Of a DNA stretch of 64,000 nt, positions 42,234 to 50,707 are shown in pieces. Under the pieces are notes generated by a model. That model did no database searches. It was not told where the DNA came from and was given only the letters and a program-made list of their open reading frames with translations. Made by a program: the position numbers and the translations under genes. How positions within the stretch are numbered: position 1 is the first letter of the stretch; every line of letters begins with the position of its first letter. The stretch spans positions 24,962 through 88,961 of the forward strand of contig JBOEHE010000070.1 in NCBI GenBank assembly GCA_050633785.1, given 5' to 3'. This DNA is from CALKZN01 sp050633785. Its GTDB lineage: Bacteria > Pseudomonadota > Gammaproteobacteria > Arenicellales > Arenicellaceae.

Positions 42234-42576
42234 TTCATAGTCTTTATCTATGTTTATCGGATATCAAACTGTGGCAATGACAAGCAATAAAATTACCAAC
42301 CTTGCCTGCCAACCATAATGCTTCTAATGAGCTTGAAATGGCGTTTTATTATGTCTAGTAGGAGTTTTCAATAATCTTATAAAGTTCTTTTTGAGATACT
42401 GTTTTTATGCAAGTGAGTTTTTCTCATACAGGGTTTGTTTTTTATCCGTTGTACCTCTTATCCATCTATTCTTTAATAAATAAAAATCTACCCTGACAAT
42501 AGTCAGGGTAGATTTTTAATGACGAATTTAAAACCGTAACAGTTAAACTGTATTTCAAGGCACACACCAATGAGAA
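42234..42576. other. Intergenic region with terminator
   Basis: The gap of 343 bases contains a strong hairpin at 42482-42517 (listed separately) and no recognised gene. The terminator lies 250 bases after the VOC stop, so the transcript either has a long 3' region or another unit is hidden here; I saw no open frame of note. Confidence 0.4.
42482..42517. terminator. Bidirectional intrinsic terminator
   Basis: AAAAATCTACCCTGAC-AATA-GTCAGGGTAGATTTTT is a 16-bp perfect stem with A- and T-runs on the two flanks. It lies between the VOC gene and the first GFA gene. Confidence 0.8.
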
Positions 42577-42936
42577 ATGAAAATGCAAAACTATAAAGGC
42601 AGCTGCCACTGTGGATCAATCCGTTTCTCTTTCCTTGCTCCAGAACTAAATGATGGAATGCTTTGCGACTGTTCAATATGTCGGAAAAAGGGAGCTGTTA
42701 TGACAAGCTTTACCATCCCACCCAAAAACTTAGATATTCAAGCAGAGGAAGGACTCCTTGCCAGCTATGAATTTGACAGCAAGGTAGCCAAACACCATTT
42801 CTGCCGTAAATGCGGTATCTTTACATTCGTTCAAACCCGATTAAACCCTGGTGAATACAGAATCAACATTGGTTGCATTGAAGGGATAAATCCATTCAAA
42901 TTGAAGGTTGAAATATTTGATGGTGAATCCATCTGA
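42577..42936 (+). CDS. GFA-family zinc protein (formaldehyde-activating/CENP-V fold)
   Basis: The protein has 119 residues. Zinc-ligand cysteines lie in GSCHCGSIRFSF (N-terminus), CDCSICRKKG (about 31-40) and HFCRKCGIFTF (about 70-80). GEYRINIGCIEG follows. This is the GFA/Mss4-like fold. Members are annotated as glutathione-dependent formaldehyde-activating, but many have unknown roles. The start is ATG 42577 or the second in-frame ATG two codons later. It is unlinked in sequence from the second GFA gene 180 bases downstream, which is a different subtype. Confidence 0.88.
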   Translation: MKMQNYKGSCHCGSIRFSFLAPELNDGMLCDCSICRKKGAVMTSFTIPPKNLDIQAEEGLLASYEFDSKVAKHHFCRKCGIFTFVQTRLNPGEYRINIGCIEGINPFKLKVEIFDGESI

Positions 42937-43119
42937 TACAAACAAAGTGAGATGCCTATTTGAATTAGAAAGGTTGATTCAGAACCACACCGGAATATCA
43001 ACTATCCAACCCTGAGAGGCCATATACCCTCCTCCCTTATGCCGGAAAGTCACATTGCTGTTACGTTCACCCACAGGCATAATTTAACTCTTAGATTCAA
43101 TGCAAATCGGGGAACTGAA

Positions 43120-43539
43120 ATGACGACACGAGGGTATTGTTTGTGTAAAAAGACAAGCTGGGAATTCCAGGGCGAGATCACTTGGGCTTGCTATTGCCAT
43201 TGCGACGATTGTCGCCGCAATTGCGCTGCACCAGTCGTTGCATGGCTTGGCGTACCAGCTAAAAATTTTAAATGGACAGGCGCAAGACCTAAGAAGGTTC
43301 AAAGCTCCAAAGGTGTCTACCGACATTTCTGCGCTACCTGCGGTTCCCCTCTGGGATTTGAAGCGGATCATTACGAGGGAGGAATGCACCTATACGCAGC
43401 CTCTCTGGAAAACCCCGATCACTTCAAACCCACCTTCCACGTTAATTATCAGAGCAAGCTTCCCTGGCTGAATATAAGCGATGACCTGCCAAAGTATGAA
43501 GGGAAATTGCTTAACGGACCGGAAAACCCGAATTATTGA
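43120..43539 (+). CDS. Second GFA-family zinc protein
   Basis: The protein has 139 residues from ATG 43120 with GGGGA seven bases upstream. The open frame extends back to 43039, but that part lacks a ribosome site and family similarity. Zinc cysteines: RGYCLCKKTSWEF, CYCHCDDCRRNCAAPVVAW and HFCATCGSPLGFEAD. The C-terminal SLENPDHFKPTFHVNYQSKLPWL is typical of the larger GFA subtype. It precedes the convergent GST gene. Adjacent GFA and GST genes suggest a glutathione-linked aldehyde or electrophile response. Confidence 0.87.
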   Translation: MTTRGYCLCKKTSWEFQGEITWACYCHCDDCRRNCAAPVVAWLGVPAKNFKWTGARPKKVQSSKGVYRHFCATCGSPLGFEADHYEGGMHLYAASLENPDHFKPTFHVNYQSKLPWLNISDDLPKYEGKLLNGPENPNY

Positions 43540-43566
43540 TCCAGACGCTTTATCTGGGAACCATGA

Positions 43567-44172
43567 CTAGTCTCCAAGCATCTCGATAAATGCGCCATGG
43601 GTTTGTCGATAAGACGGTCTTTGCTGGATACGCGCGACATAGGCTGCAACCTTGGGCGATGCATCTATCAACTTAAAGACCATTGAGTAGTCCAGCAAGC
43701 CGCCAAACACTACGTCAGCAGCGGTGAATTGTTTGCCAAGCGCCCAATCAGTATTGGGGGTCATTGCCTCTATAGTTGCTAATACACGAGAGAGATCCCC
43801 CCACCCAGCCGACCTTGGCTCAGGATGTTCTATTCCAGAAGCTGCGAGTGAGAGTGCCGGCTCAATTGTGTTACCTGCAACAAACAAATAGCGATAATAA
43901 GCGGCACGCTCAACAGAGCCTGGTTCAGGTGCAAGCCCCTTTTCCAAAAATTTGTCAGCGAGATACGCACAGATAGCAGCCACTTCTGTCACCACTGCCC
44001 CACCGTCTACAAGTGTCGGTATCTTACCCATCGGATTGATTTTCCGAAAATTGGCTAAATCTTTATTTTCAGTTGTAAAGTCGATGATGATTTGTTCATG
44101 CGGAGCATCGAGTTCTTTTAGCATCCAGTCCGTGGTAATCCCTCTGCTCATTGGGTTGAAATAGTGTTTCAT
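43567..44172 (-). CDS. Glutathione S-transferase
   Basis: The protein has 201 residues. The thioredoxin-fold N-terminal domain has MKHYFNPMSRGITTDWMLKE, then KINPMGKIPTLVDGGAVVTEVAAICAYLADKF (proline cis-turn and glutathione-binding Glu). The helical C-terminal domain has DWALGKQFTAADVVFGGLLDYSM. It conjugates or reduces electrophiles with glutathione. It starts ATG 44172 and is divergent from the WYL regulator at 44308, which is a plausible controller. Confidence 0.9.
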   Translation of the reverse strand: MKHYFNPMSRGITTDWMLKELDAPHEQIIIDFTTENKDLANFRKINPMGKIPTLVDGGAVVTEVAAICAYLADKFLEKGLAPEPGSVERAAYYRYLFVAGNTIEPALSLAASGIEHPEPRSAGWGDLSRVLATIEAMTPNTDWALGKQFTAADVVFGGLLDYSMVFKLIDASPKVAAYVARIQQRPSYRQTHGAFIEMLGD

Positions 44173-44280
44173 ATGTTGGATTCCTCATCACCATAGGGCG
44201 AAGTTGATAGTTGTATTAGTTGCCATGAACTATTTCCAGTAAGAATAAAATATCACTGTGAATTTAAGTATAGAGTAATT

Positions 44281-44299
44281 TATGCCGTTTTATGGCATA
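44281..44299. promoter_or_regulatory. Inverted repeat, candidate operator of the WYL regulator
   Basis: TATGCC-GTTTTAT-GGCATA lies 8 bases before the regulator's ATG, in the GST/WYL divergent region. Symmetric half-sites and position suggest self-control. Inference. Confidence 0.4.
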
Positions 44300-44307
44300 T
44301 TAAAACA

Positions 44308-45042
44308 ATGATAAATACCAGCTTTGAACAACGTGCTGAAAGGCGTAATCGCCTCATCGGCCTGCTTCGCTCTGAGGAGCATTGGAAGACTTCAGACTTA
44401 CGCGAACACCTGGGCATTAGCCAGCGCACCTTGATGCGTGAGTTGGCAGAATTGAGGCGTGCCGGTTACCCAATTGAATCAGACAGAGGCCGTGGAGGCG
44501 GCATTCGCCTAAATGGCAGATGGGGAATTGAGCGCTTGAACTTAAACCATCAAGAGGTAATCGAGTTGATACTCTCACTGGCGGTTATGGAATCTTTGCA
44601 ATCACCACTGCTCACAAACAACCTGAAAGCTATTAAGCAGAAACTTTTCCAGGCCTTCCCTCAACAACAGCGAAATGCTGTCAGTAATATACGAAAACGT
44701 ATAATGATTGGCGACAACGCTAAAGCAAATGTAGTTTCTCATTACACCACACCGGCAAAGCAGATTTCCGAAAGCATAGCCGAATCCTTCTTACGACAGA
44801 ATTGCCTTGAGATTGAATATCAATCCGAAGCCGCAGTGCAAACCCTTCGAGTCATTGAAGCACAGTACATACTTCTGAATTGGCCGATATGGTATATCAT
44901 AGCCTGGGATCACCTGCGGCTGTCATCTCGAGTGTTCCGAATAGATCGAGTTAAGAATGCTCGCATTGTTGAAGACAGCTTCCAACTTCGACCCAGAAAT
45001 ATGTTCACCGACATTTACGCTCCGTTTTATCAAACTATTTAG
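44308..45042 (+). CDS. DeoR/YafY-type regulator with WYL domain
   Basis: The protein has 244 residues. The N-terminal HTH has WKTSDLREHLGISQRTLMRELAELRRAGYPIESDRGRGGGIRL (about residues 27-68). The C-terminal WYL-like domain has VIEAQYILLNWPIWYIIAWDHLRLSSRVFRIDRV (about 190-222), where the Trp-Tyr and FRIDR residues bind ligand or nucleic acid. The length is normal. It is divergent from GST. Confidence 0.87.
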   Translation: MINTSFEQRAERRNRLIGLLRSEEHWKTSDLREHLGISQRTLMRELAELRRAGYPIESDRGRGGGIRLNGRWGIERLNLNHQEVIELILSLAVMESLQSPLLTNNLKAIKQKLFQAFPQQQRNAVSNIRKRIMIGDNAKANVVSHYTTPAKQISESIAESFLRQNCLEIEYQSEAAVQTLRVIEAQYILLNWPIWYIIAWDHLRLSSRVFRIDRVKNARIVEDSFQLRPRNMFTDIYAPFYQTI

Positions 45043-45345
45043 GCTGAATTTCTCTAGAAACAATTCAGTTCCATAATTCTCCAGTTTCGACTTAGCAATT
45101 TGACTCCTCATCTTTTGCTCGCTGTGCTAGGATGCCCTGCCTTTTTCACCGGTAAAATCCGGTTATTTTGTTTTAACTGGAGATATCAACTGCCTGAAAA
45201 TACCCCACAGAAAATAAGCTTTCGACATCGAACTACTTGATGCCCTTAGCTGGCAGCCCTGACTGAGAGAGACATCACTTTCAAAACATAAAACAGAGGT
45301 GAAGCTATACAGCTATATCGCCTACACACCTGAGATAAAGAATCT
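45043..45345. other. WYL-rdgC intergenic region
   Basis: The gap of 303 bases has a short dyad ACCGG-TAAAAT-CCGGT (45148-45163) followed by a T-rich stretch, probably a weak terminator for the WYL gene. The rest is the rdgC promoter region. No gene seen. Confidence 0.4.
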
Positions 45346-46284
45346 ATGTGGTTTAAAAATCTACGCATATACCGCCTTACTGATCATTTTAATTACACAC
45401 CTGAAGAGCTCAACGAAGAACTAGCCAAATTTGAGTTTAAGCCTTGCGGCAACTTAGAACCAGTAAAATATGGCTGGACCTCACCACTTGGGCGTGATGG
45501 CAATGAATATGTTCACGCCGCCAACGGCTATATCATGATTTGTGCAAAACGCCAGGAAAAAGTATTACCCAGCACCGTTGTAAAAGAAACTCTCGATGAA
45601 AAAATTGCAGAGATTTCAGCTCAAGAAGCCAGATCTGTTGGGCGTGCCGAAAAACAGAACCTGAAAGAAGAGATCATCTTTTCGCTAATGCCTAAAGCTT
45701 TAGTTAAATCCTCATACGACTTCGCCTATATTGATACCCAGAATCAGTTGATTATTGTCAATACAAGTTCCGCAAATCGAGCAGAAGAGCTTCTCGGCGC
45801 ACTACGTGAGTCATTAGGGTCACTGAGAGTCGTTCCGTTGGTGCCATTGCAAACCCCTCGTGATGTTCTCACCGGCTGGCTTACTGGCAGTGAAATTCCC
45901 GAAGACATCGAAGTTGGAGAAGAATGTGAGTTATCCTCATTAGACGAAGGCCGCAGTATTAAGTTCAAACATCAGGACTTATGGATTGAAGAAGTCAGCC
46001 AACACATAAAATCAGGACTGCAAGTATCAAAGCTAGCCATAACCTTCAAAGACAGCATTGAGTGTGTCATTGACGATCAGTTCTGCTTTAAACGAATCAA
46101 ATACGGTAACGAAATCACCGAACAAGCAGATGATCACAACAGCGAAACTGCGATAGAACAATTTGATGTCGAATTTTCCATTATGACACTCGAACTGTCC
46201 GCTTTTATAGACTCAATGAGTGAGGCGTTTGGTGGTGTCGAGGCTGGCACCTTTGGCTTGGCTAACCAACAAAAAGAGCAATAG
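45346..46284 (+). CDS. rdgC: Recombination-associated protein RdgC
   Basis: This 312-residue toroidal DNA-binding protein limits RecA filament function and helps replication-fork processing. Matches run throughout: MWFKNLRIYRLTD at the start, KYGWTSPLGRDGNEYVHAANG (about 42-62, given partly), VLPSTVVKETLDEKI and FTYIDT-like DFAYIDTQNQLIIVNTSSANRAEELL. DVLTGWLTG and WFKK-type KHQDLWIEEV follow. Length is typical. It is monocistronic, followed by an 18-bp perfect hairpin and the convergent recQ. Confidence 0.95.
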   Translation: MWFKNLRIYRLTDHFNYTPEELNEELAKFEFKPCGNLEPVKYGWTSPLGRDGNEYVHAANGYIMICAKRQEKVLPSTVVKETLDEKIAEISAQEARSVGRAEKQNLKEEIIFSLMPKALVKSSYDFAYIDTQNQLIIVNTSSANRAEELLGALRESLGSLRVVPLVPLQTPRDVLTGWLTGSEIPEDIEVGEECELSSLDEGRSIKFKHQDLWIEEVSQHIKSGLQVSKLAITFKDSIECVIDDQFCFKRIKYGNEITEQADDHNSETAIEQFDVEFSIMTLELSAFIDSMSEAFGGVEAGTFGLANQQKEQ

Positions 46285-46299
46285 AACCCTTTGGGTTTG

Positions 46300-46342
46300 G
46301 TTCAAAGATTAAACGGGGCTTAATCCCGTTTAATCTTTGAAC
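46300..46342. terminator. Very long perfect hairpin between rdgC and recQ
   Basis: GTTCAAAGATTAAACGGG and CCCGTTTAATCTTTGAAC pair perfectly over 18 bp with a 7-base loop (GCTTAAT). It lies 16 bases after the rdgC stop and before the end of the convergent recQ. There is no T-run on either side. Confidence 0.55.
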
Positions 46343-46421
46343 GTCAATACAAGCAAGACGTATTAGAGCACCGAAGTGGGTTTTGAGTGGCGAACTCACT
46401 TCACATAACTGACATTGCTAT

Positions 46422-48224
46422 TTATTTTTGGAAACCACCAATTACATCCAGAAATTCATCCCCATAGCGCTCCAGCTTAACGGCCCCTACGCCATTGAGG
46501 GTCAACAGGTCTTCAGGGGTTTCTGGCCGATATTCCATCATTTCCATCAAGGTCGCATCGTGGAAGATATGAAACGGCGGCACTCCTTGTTCATCGGCCA
46601 ATGATTTACGGCATTCGCGCAATGCTTCCCAGAGATTTCGATCACCTTCGCTGACACGGCTGTCGAGTTTGGACTTTGGTTTTTTCTCAGGTTTGCTCAG
46701 ATCAAGATCTTCGCGCAGGAAAAGCGTGATATCACCTTTTAATAAAGGCCGGCTGCGTTCGGTCAATTGCAATGCACCATAGGCTTCGGCGTTTGACAAC
46801 AAATAACCCTGGACGATGAGTTGCCGGATGACCGAGCGCCATTGTTTAACACTGCGTTCTTCTCCGATACCGTAGGTGCTGAGTTGTTCATGCCGATACT
46901 GACGTATTTTATCGCTGTCTTTGCCTCTCAGGACATCAATCACATGACCGGCGCCAAAACGTTGCCCGGTTCGATACACGCATGAGAGAATTTTTTGTGC
47001 GGCAACGGTCGCATCCCAGGTTTTCGGAGGGTTCAGGCAGACATCGCAATTGCCACAAGCCTGTTCCAACTGTTCATCAAAGTAACTCAGCAGAGCACGA
47101 CGGCGACAGGTGGTGACTTCACACCAGCCCAATAATGCATCAATCTTACTGCGTTCATGTCGTTTATGCTGCTCACCGGCATTTGATTCTTCAACCATTT
47201 GCACGATACGTACGACATCCTGCAAACCATAAACCATCCAGGCATCAGAGGACAAACCATCACGTCCGGCACGGCCGGTTTCCTGATAATACGCTTCCAT
47301 ACTTTTGGGCAAATCAAGGTGTGCCACAAAACGCACGTCCGGTTTATCAATACCCATACCAAAAGCCACAGTTGCTACCATGACAACCGCTTCTTCATGC
47401 AGGAAACGGCGCAAGTGCTCTGCACGTTGTTCCGCTGGCATGCCAGCATGATATGGCAGAGCATTGACACCACGCTGAACCAACCAATCAGCCATTGACT
47501 CAACTTTCTTGCGAGACATGCAATAGACAATACCAGCCTGATTACGGTGATCACTCAAAAAATTGATAAGCTGTGCTTTTGCATCACCTTTCGCTTGCAC
47601 ATGATAGCGGATATTAGGCCTATCAAAGCTGCTGACATAACTTTCTGGTGATGACAGTTCAAGCCGTTGAACGATTTCCTGTTGAGTGCGTTGATCAGCA
47701 GTCGCGGTCAATGCCATACGTGGCACATCTGGAAAATACTGTTTCAGAACTTGCAGAGATAAATAATCCTGTCGAAAATCATGCCCCCACTGTGAAACAC
47801 AATGAGCTTCATCGATGGCAATTAACGACACTTTTTGCTGCTGCAATCGCGCTAATGTTGCTTCTTGCAGTAAACGTTCAGGGGCAACATACAACAGGGA
47901 CAATTGGCCTTGCTGGATCCGCGACATCACATCAGACTGCTCAGCAGCGGACAAGGTTGAATTCAAATAAGCTGCCGCCACTCCCAACTGTTGCAAAGCC
48001 AGAACCTGATCCTGCATCAAGGCAATCAAAGGCGACACAATAATCCCCATGCCATCACGAACCAATGCCGGAATTTGATAGCACAGAGATTTTCCTCCTC
48101 CTGTTGGCATTAGAACCAGGCAGTCGCGCCCCTGCAAGGCAGAATCAATTACCTCGCGTTGTTGACCTCGAAAGTCAGGATAGCCAAAGACTGAATTTAA
48201 CAGTTCCGTTGCGTGATTTAACAT
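46422..48224 (-). CDS. recQ: ATP-dependent DNA helicase RecQ
   Basis: The protein has 600 residues from ATG 48224; the TTG at 48242 overlaps a TATAAT-like promoter box and is not the start. Domains: helicase with Walker A LMPTGGGKSLCYQIP (about 46) and AIDEAHCVSQWGHDFR (DEAH box, about 145). RDGLSSDA and ETGRAGRDG lie in the second helicase domain. Zinc-binding cysteines are in TTCRRRALL...QACGNCDVC, followed by winged helix and a C-terminal HRDC domain ending GVGAVKLERYGDEFL. RecQ unwinds recombination and fork intermediates. It converges on rdgC. Confidence 0.95.
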   Translation of the reverse strand: MLNHATELLNSVFGYPDFRGQQREVIDSALQGRDCLVLMPTGGGKSLCYQIPALVRDGMGIIVSPLIALMQDQVLALQQLGVAAAYLNSTLSAAEQSDVMSRIQQGQLSLLYVAPERLLQEATLARLQQQKVSLIAIDEAHCVSQWGHDFRQDYLSLQVLKQYFPDVPRMALTATADQRTQQEIVQRLELSSPESYVSSFDRPNIRYHVQAKGDAKAQLINFLSDHRNQAGIVYCMSRKKVESMADWLVQRGVNALPYHAGMPAEQRAEHLRRFLHEEAVVMVATVAFGMGIDKPDVRFVAHLDLPKSMEAYYQETGRAGRDGLSSDAWMVYGLQDVVRIVQMVEESNAGEQHKRHERSKIDALLGWCEVTTCRRRALLSYFDEQLEQACGNCDVCLNPPKTWDATVAAQKILSCVYRTGQRFGAGHVIDVLRGKDSDKIRQYRHEQLSTYGIGEERSVKQWRSVIRQLIVQGYLLSNAEAYGALQLTERSRPLLKGDITLFLREDLDLSKPEKKPKSKLDSRVSEGDRNLWEALRECRKSLADEQGVPPFHIFHDATLMEMMEYRPETPEDLLTLNGVGAVKLERYGDEFLDVIGGFQK

Positions 48225-48270
48225 GGCCGCATTATATAGCAAGCGCTAGAAGTGATCGATAAAACCCCAT

Positions 48271-48299
48271 AAAAAAACGCCCGATAAAATCGAGCGTTT
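48271..48299 (-). terminator. Intrinsic terminator downstream of 48357-48602
   Basis: On the minus strand AAACGCTCGAT-TTT-ATCGGGCGTTT, with one G-U pair, is followed by TTTT. It lies 58 bases after the stop of the small minus-strand gene and just upstream of recQ. Confidence 0.75.
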
Positions 48300-48356
48300 A
48301 AAATTTTACTGCCAGGCACAATGCTTACGCAAAATACCCAACTTTATTTGAATCAA

Positions 48357-48602
48357 TCAATGACTAATTGTTTCAAACAATTCAGTATCCATTGCTTCAG
48401 GAACTGGCAAGGCTTGACGTGCAACCCAGGCAATATTCCCTGATTCAATATATAATTCGCTGTCTGATGGTATCCCGTCTTCGCATCGAATCGGTTTTAC
48501 AATCATCCACCCCTCATCAGTTTTACCTAAGTATTTCACTGAGATTACATCTCCATTAATCAATTTCAAGACCAATGGCTCATCATATTTAAATGCTTTC
48601 AT
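48357..48602 (-). CDS. Small conserved-looking protein (81 aa), unknown
   Basis: ATG 48602 has AGGGG eight bases upstream; the longer frame to 48701 has no support. The product contains EPLVLKLINGDVISVKYLGKTDEGWMIVKP, a probable small beta-barrel (Sm- or SH3-like) region. An acidic tail ends PEAMDTELFETISH. It has its own terminator. I recognise no family, and role and partner are unknown. Confidence 0.65.
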   Translation of the reverse strand: MKAFKYDEPLVLKLINGDVISVKYLGKTDEGWMIVKPIRCEDGIPSDSELYIESGNIAWVARQALPVPEAMDTELFETISH

Positions 48603-48801
48603 AGCTATACCCCTGTTTAACCCACAGAATTTTGTTTTAAAAAATACTCCCACACGTGAAAGTCCGTTTCTTATTATTAGACTACAGGCGTATTTAACCA
48701 CTCAAAGCACATTTTCGCAACATAACTGTAATATTAGTTAGTTGCATATGGAATTAAGTGGATAATATCAATCTATCTCTTTATGCATTATTATCTGCCT
48801 C

Positions 48802-49239
48802 ATGGAAAAAACACCAACATTTCAGCTGCACCCACAACTGGCTAATGATTGCATCATTTTGGGCCAACTGGAATTATGCCTGACATTACTAATGGACAAT
48901 GCCCACTTCCCATGGCTTATTTTGGTTCCAATGAAACATGATATCACTGAAATCTATCAACTTGACCCCAAGGACCGTGAAACTCTGATGTCTGAATCCT
49001 CTGTTGTCGCACAAACCCTGATGGAACACTTTGATGGCGACAAAATGAACCTGGGCGCTTTAGGCAATTTGGTTCCACAATTTCACTTGCACCATATCGT
49101 ACGCTATCATAATGACCCGGCATGGCCTGATCCAGTCTGGGGCAATGCTTCGAGTAAAGTCTATAGCACACAAGAAACTGACAAAATCTCGCAACAATTA
49201 CAACATTTATTAGGTCTCAGAGAATATGACATTGGATAA
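48802..49239 (+). CDS. HIT-family hydrolase
   Basis: The protein has 145 residues. HIT features are FPWLILVPMKHDITEIYQLD (about 37-56) and the histidine-triad variant NLVPQFHLHHIVRYHNDPAWPDPVWG (motif residues about 90-112), which is the proteobacterial subgroup with LHLHHIVR. It hydrolyses or transfers nucleotides. The ATG at 48802 gives a normal N-terminus. Its 3' end overlaps sseA by 14 bases, implying coupling. Confidence 0.88.
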   Translation: MEKTPTFQLHPQLANDCIILGQLELCLTLLMDNAHFPWLILVPMKHDITEIYQLDPKDRETLMSESSVVAQTLMEHFDGDKMNLGALGNLVPQFHLHHIVRYHNDPAWPDPVWGNASSKVYSTQETDKISQQLQHLLGLREYDIG

Positions 49240-50119
49240 CAACATCTCATCGCTTGTAAGTGTAGGATGGTTGAGCCAACACCTGGATGATTCAAACCTT
49301 GTGCTATTAGATGCCAGCTGGCACATGCCAACCTCCGGGCGCAATGGTGCTGACGAGTGGCAAGCCAAGCGTATTGCTAATGCACAGTACTTTGATTTTG
49401 ATCAACAAATCTGCGACCAACAAACAGACTTACCCCATATGCTGCCCAGCGAACAAACATTCACTCAAGCAGCTCAAGCACTCGGCATCAATAGCGATAG
49501 CCAAATTATCATTTATGACAGTTCAGGTATCTTTTCCAGCCCCAGAGCATGGTGGATGTTTACTGCCATGGGCCACAAACAATGTGCCGTTCTGAATGGT
49601 GGCCTGCCCGCTTGGCTGGCAGCCGGAAAAGAGTTGGTCACAACAACCGCTTCAAATCAAAACAAGCCATTAAAAACCGGGGATTTTATTGCCAGAAAAC
49701 AGGAGAACTATATTGCTGATGCCAACATAGTACTTGAAGCCACGCAGACTGACTCAAGCATTATTATTGATGCCAGGCCCAGCGACCGTTTTCAAGGCAA
49801 AGCCCCTGAACCACGACCCGGTCTTGCCATGGGCCATATGCCCAGTGCTGTCAACATTCCCTTCAACATTCTCCTGAACGAGGGCAAAATGCTGCCAGCA
49901 AATAACTTGAAAGAAATATTTACACAAACCCTGACAATAGATAACGCCGATGAACTCATTTTTAGTTGCGGTTCTGGTGTGACAGCCTGTATCGTTGCCT
50001 TGGCCGCTGACTTGGCAGGCTATAGCCCTAGCAATCACATCAACACCCGGGTATACGATGGTTCATGGTGTGAATGGGGCGCTCAATCGGAGTTACCGGT
50101 TGTACAAACCAGCAACTAA
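49226..50119 (+). CDS. sseA: 3-mercaptopyruvate sulfurtransferase
   Basis: This 297-residue protein has two rhodanese domains. The first includes LLDASWHMP (about 27) and GINSDSQIIIYDSSGIFSSPRAWWMF. The second carries the catalytic Cys248 in SCGSGVTACI, the CGSGVTA loop of mercaptopyruvate-type enzymes, as opposed to the CRKGVTA loop of thiosulfate rhodanese. DARPSDRFQG and EPRPGLAMGHMPSAVNIPF lie between them. It takes sulfur from 3-mercaptopyruvate. It starts inside the end of the HIT gene. Confidence 0.9.
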   Translation: MTLDNNISSLVSVGWLSQHLDDSNLVLLDASWHMPTSGRNGADEWQAKRIANAQYFDFDQQICDQQTDLPHMLPSEQTFTQAAQALGINSDSQIIIYDSSGIFSSPRAWWMFTAMGHKQCAVLNGGLPAWLAAGKELVTTTASNQNKPLKTGDFIARKQENYIADANIVLEATQTDSSIIIDARPSDRFQGKAPEPRPGLAMGHMPSAVNIPFNILLNEGKMLPANNLKEIFTQTLTIDNADELIFSCGSGVTACIVALAADLAGYSPSNHINTRVYDGSWCEWGAQSELPVVQTSN

Positions 50120-50191
50120 AGCGATAACTCACTGCAATAACTTTTAAAAGTCTTAACTCTATAATTTTAACCCCTACAGTAATTTCTAATT

Positions 50192-50698
50192 ATGTCCCGC
50201 TGGCGTCCACCTCAACCCCACTCCTCTGCGTATATAACCCCCGAAGGTTATGCAAAACTGGCAAATGAACTTGAACTTCAATGGCAAAAACGGCGGGTAG
50301 TCAATGATGCCTTGAGCGCCGCTGCCGCAGAAGGCGACCGCTCTGAAAACGCTGAATATATTTATCGAAAAAAAGAACAGGCAGGTATTGATCGTAAAAT
50401 ACGTTACCTGCAAAAGCGTTTGCCTGATCTGAAAGTCATTGATAAGGTCGGCAATCAGGAACAAATATTCTTCGGAGCCTGGGTCACCCTAGAAACCGAA
50501 GATGAAGTAGAGGTTATTTATCGCATCGTAGGTCCTGATGAAACCGACGCCGAAAAAGGCTGGATCAGTATCGACTCTCCTCTGGCTAAGGTCCTGTTAA
50601 AAAAACAAGTCGATGATGAAGTAACTGTTCAGATAGCCGATACTAAGACACTCTATTTCATCAACAGCATTCACTACCAAGACCCCAACACTCTATAA
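50192..50698 (+). CDS. greB: Transcription elongation factor GreB
   Basis: The protein has 168 residues. The N-terminal coiled-coil has YITPEGYAKLANELELQW and AAAEGDRSENAEYIYRKKE, the acidic tip (D and E of GDRSENAEY) that reaches the polymerase active site. The C-terminal FKBP-like domain has FGAWVTLE, YRIVGPDETD and ISIDSPLAKVLL. The GDRSENAEYIYRKKE pattern is GreB rather than GreA. It rescues backtracked RNA polymerase. yheS follows nine bases after the stop. Confidence 0.95.
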   Translation: MSRWRPPQPHSSAYITPEGYAKLANELELQWQKRRVVNDALSAAAAEGDRSENAEYIYRKKEQAGIDRKIRYLQKRLPDLKVIDKVGNQEQIFFGAWVTLETEDEVEVIYRIVGPDETDAEKGWISIDSPLAKVLLKKQVDDEVTVQIADTKTLYFINSIHYQDPNTL

Positions 50699-50707
50699 GC
50701 ACCTGAT

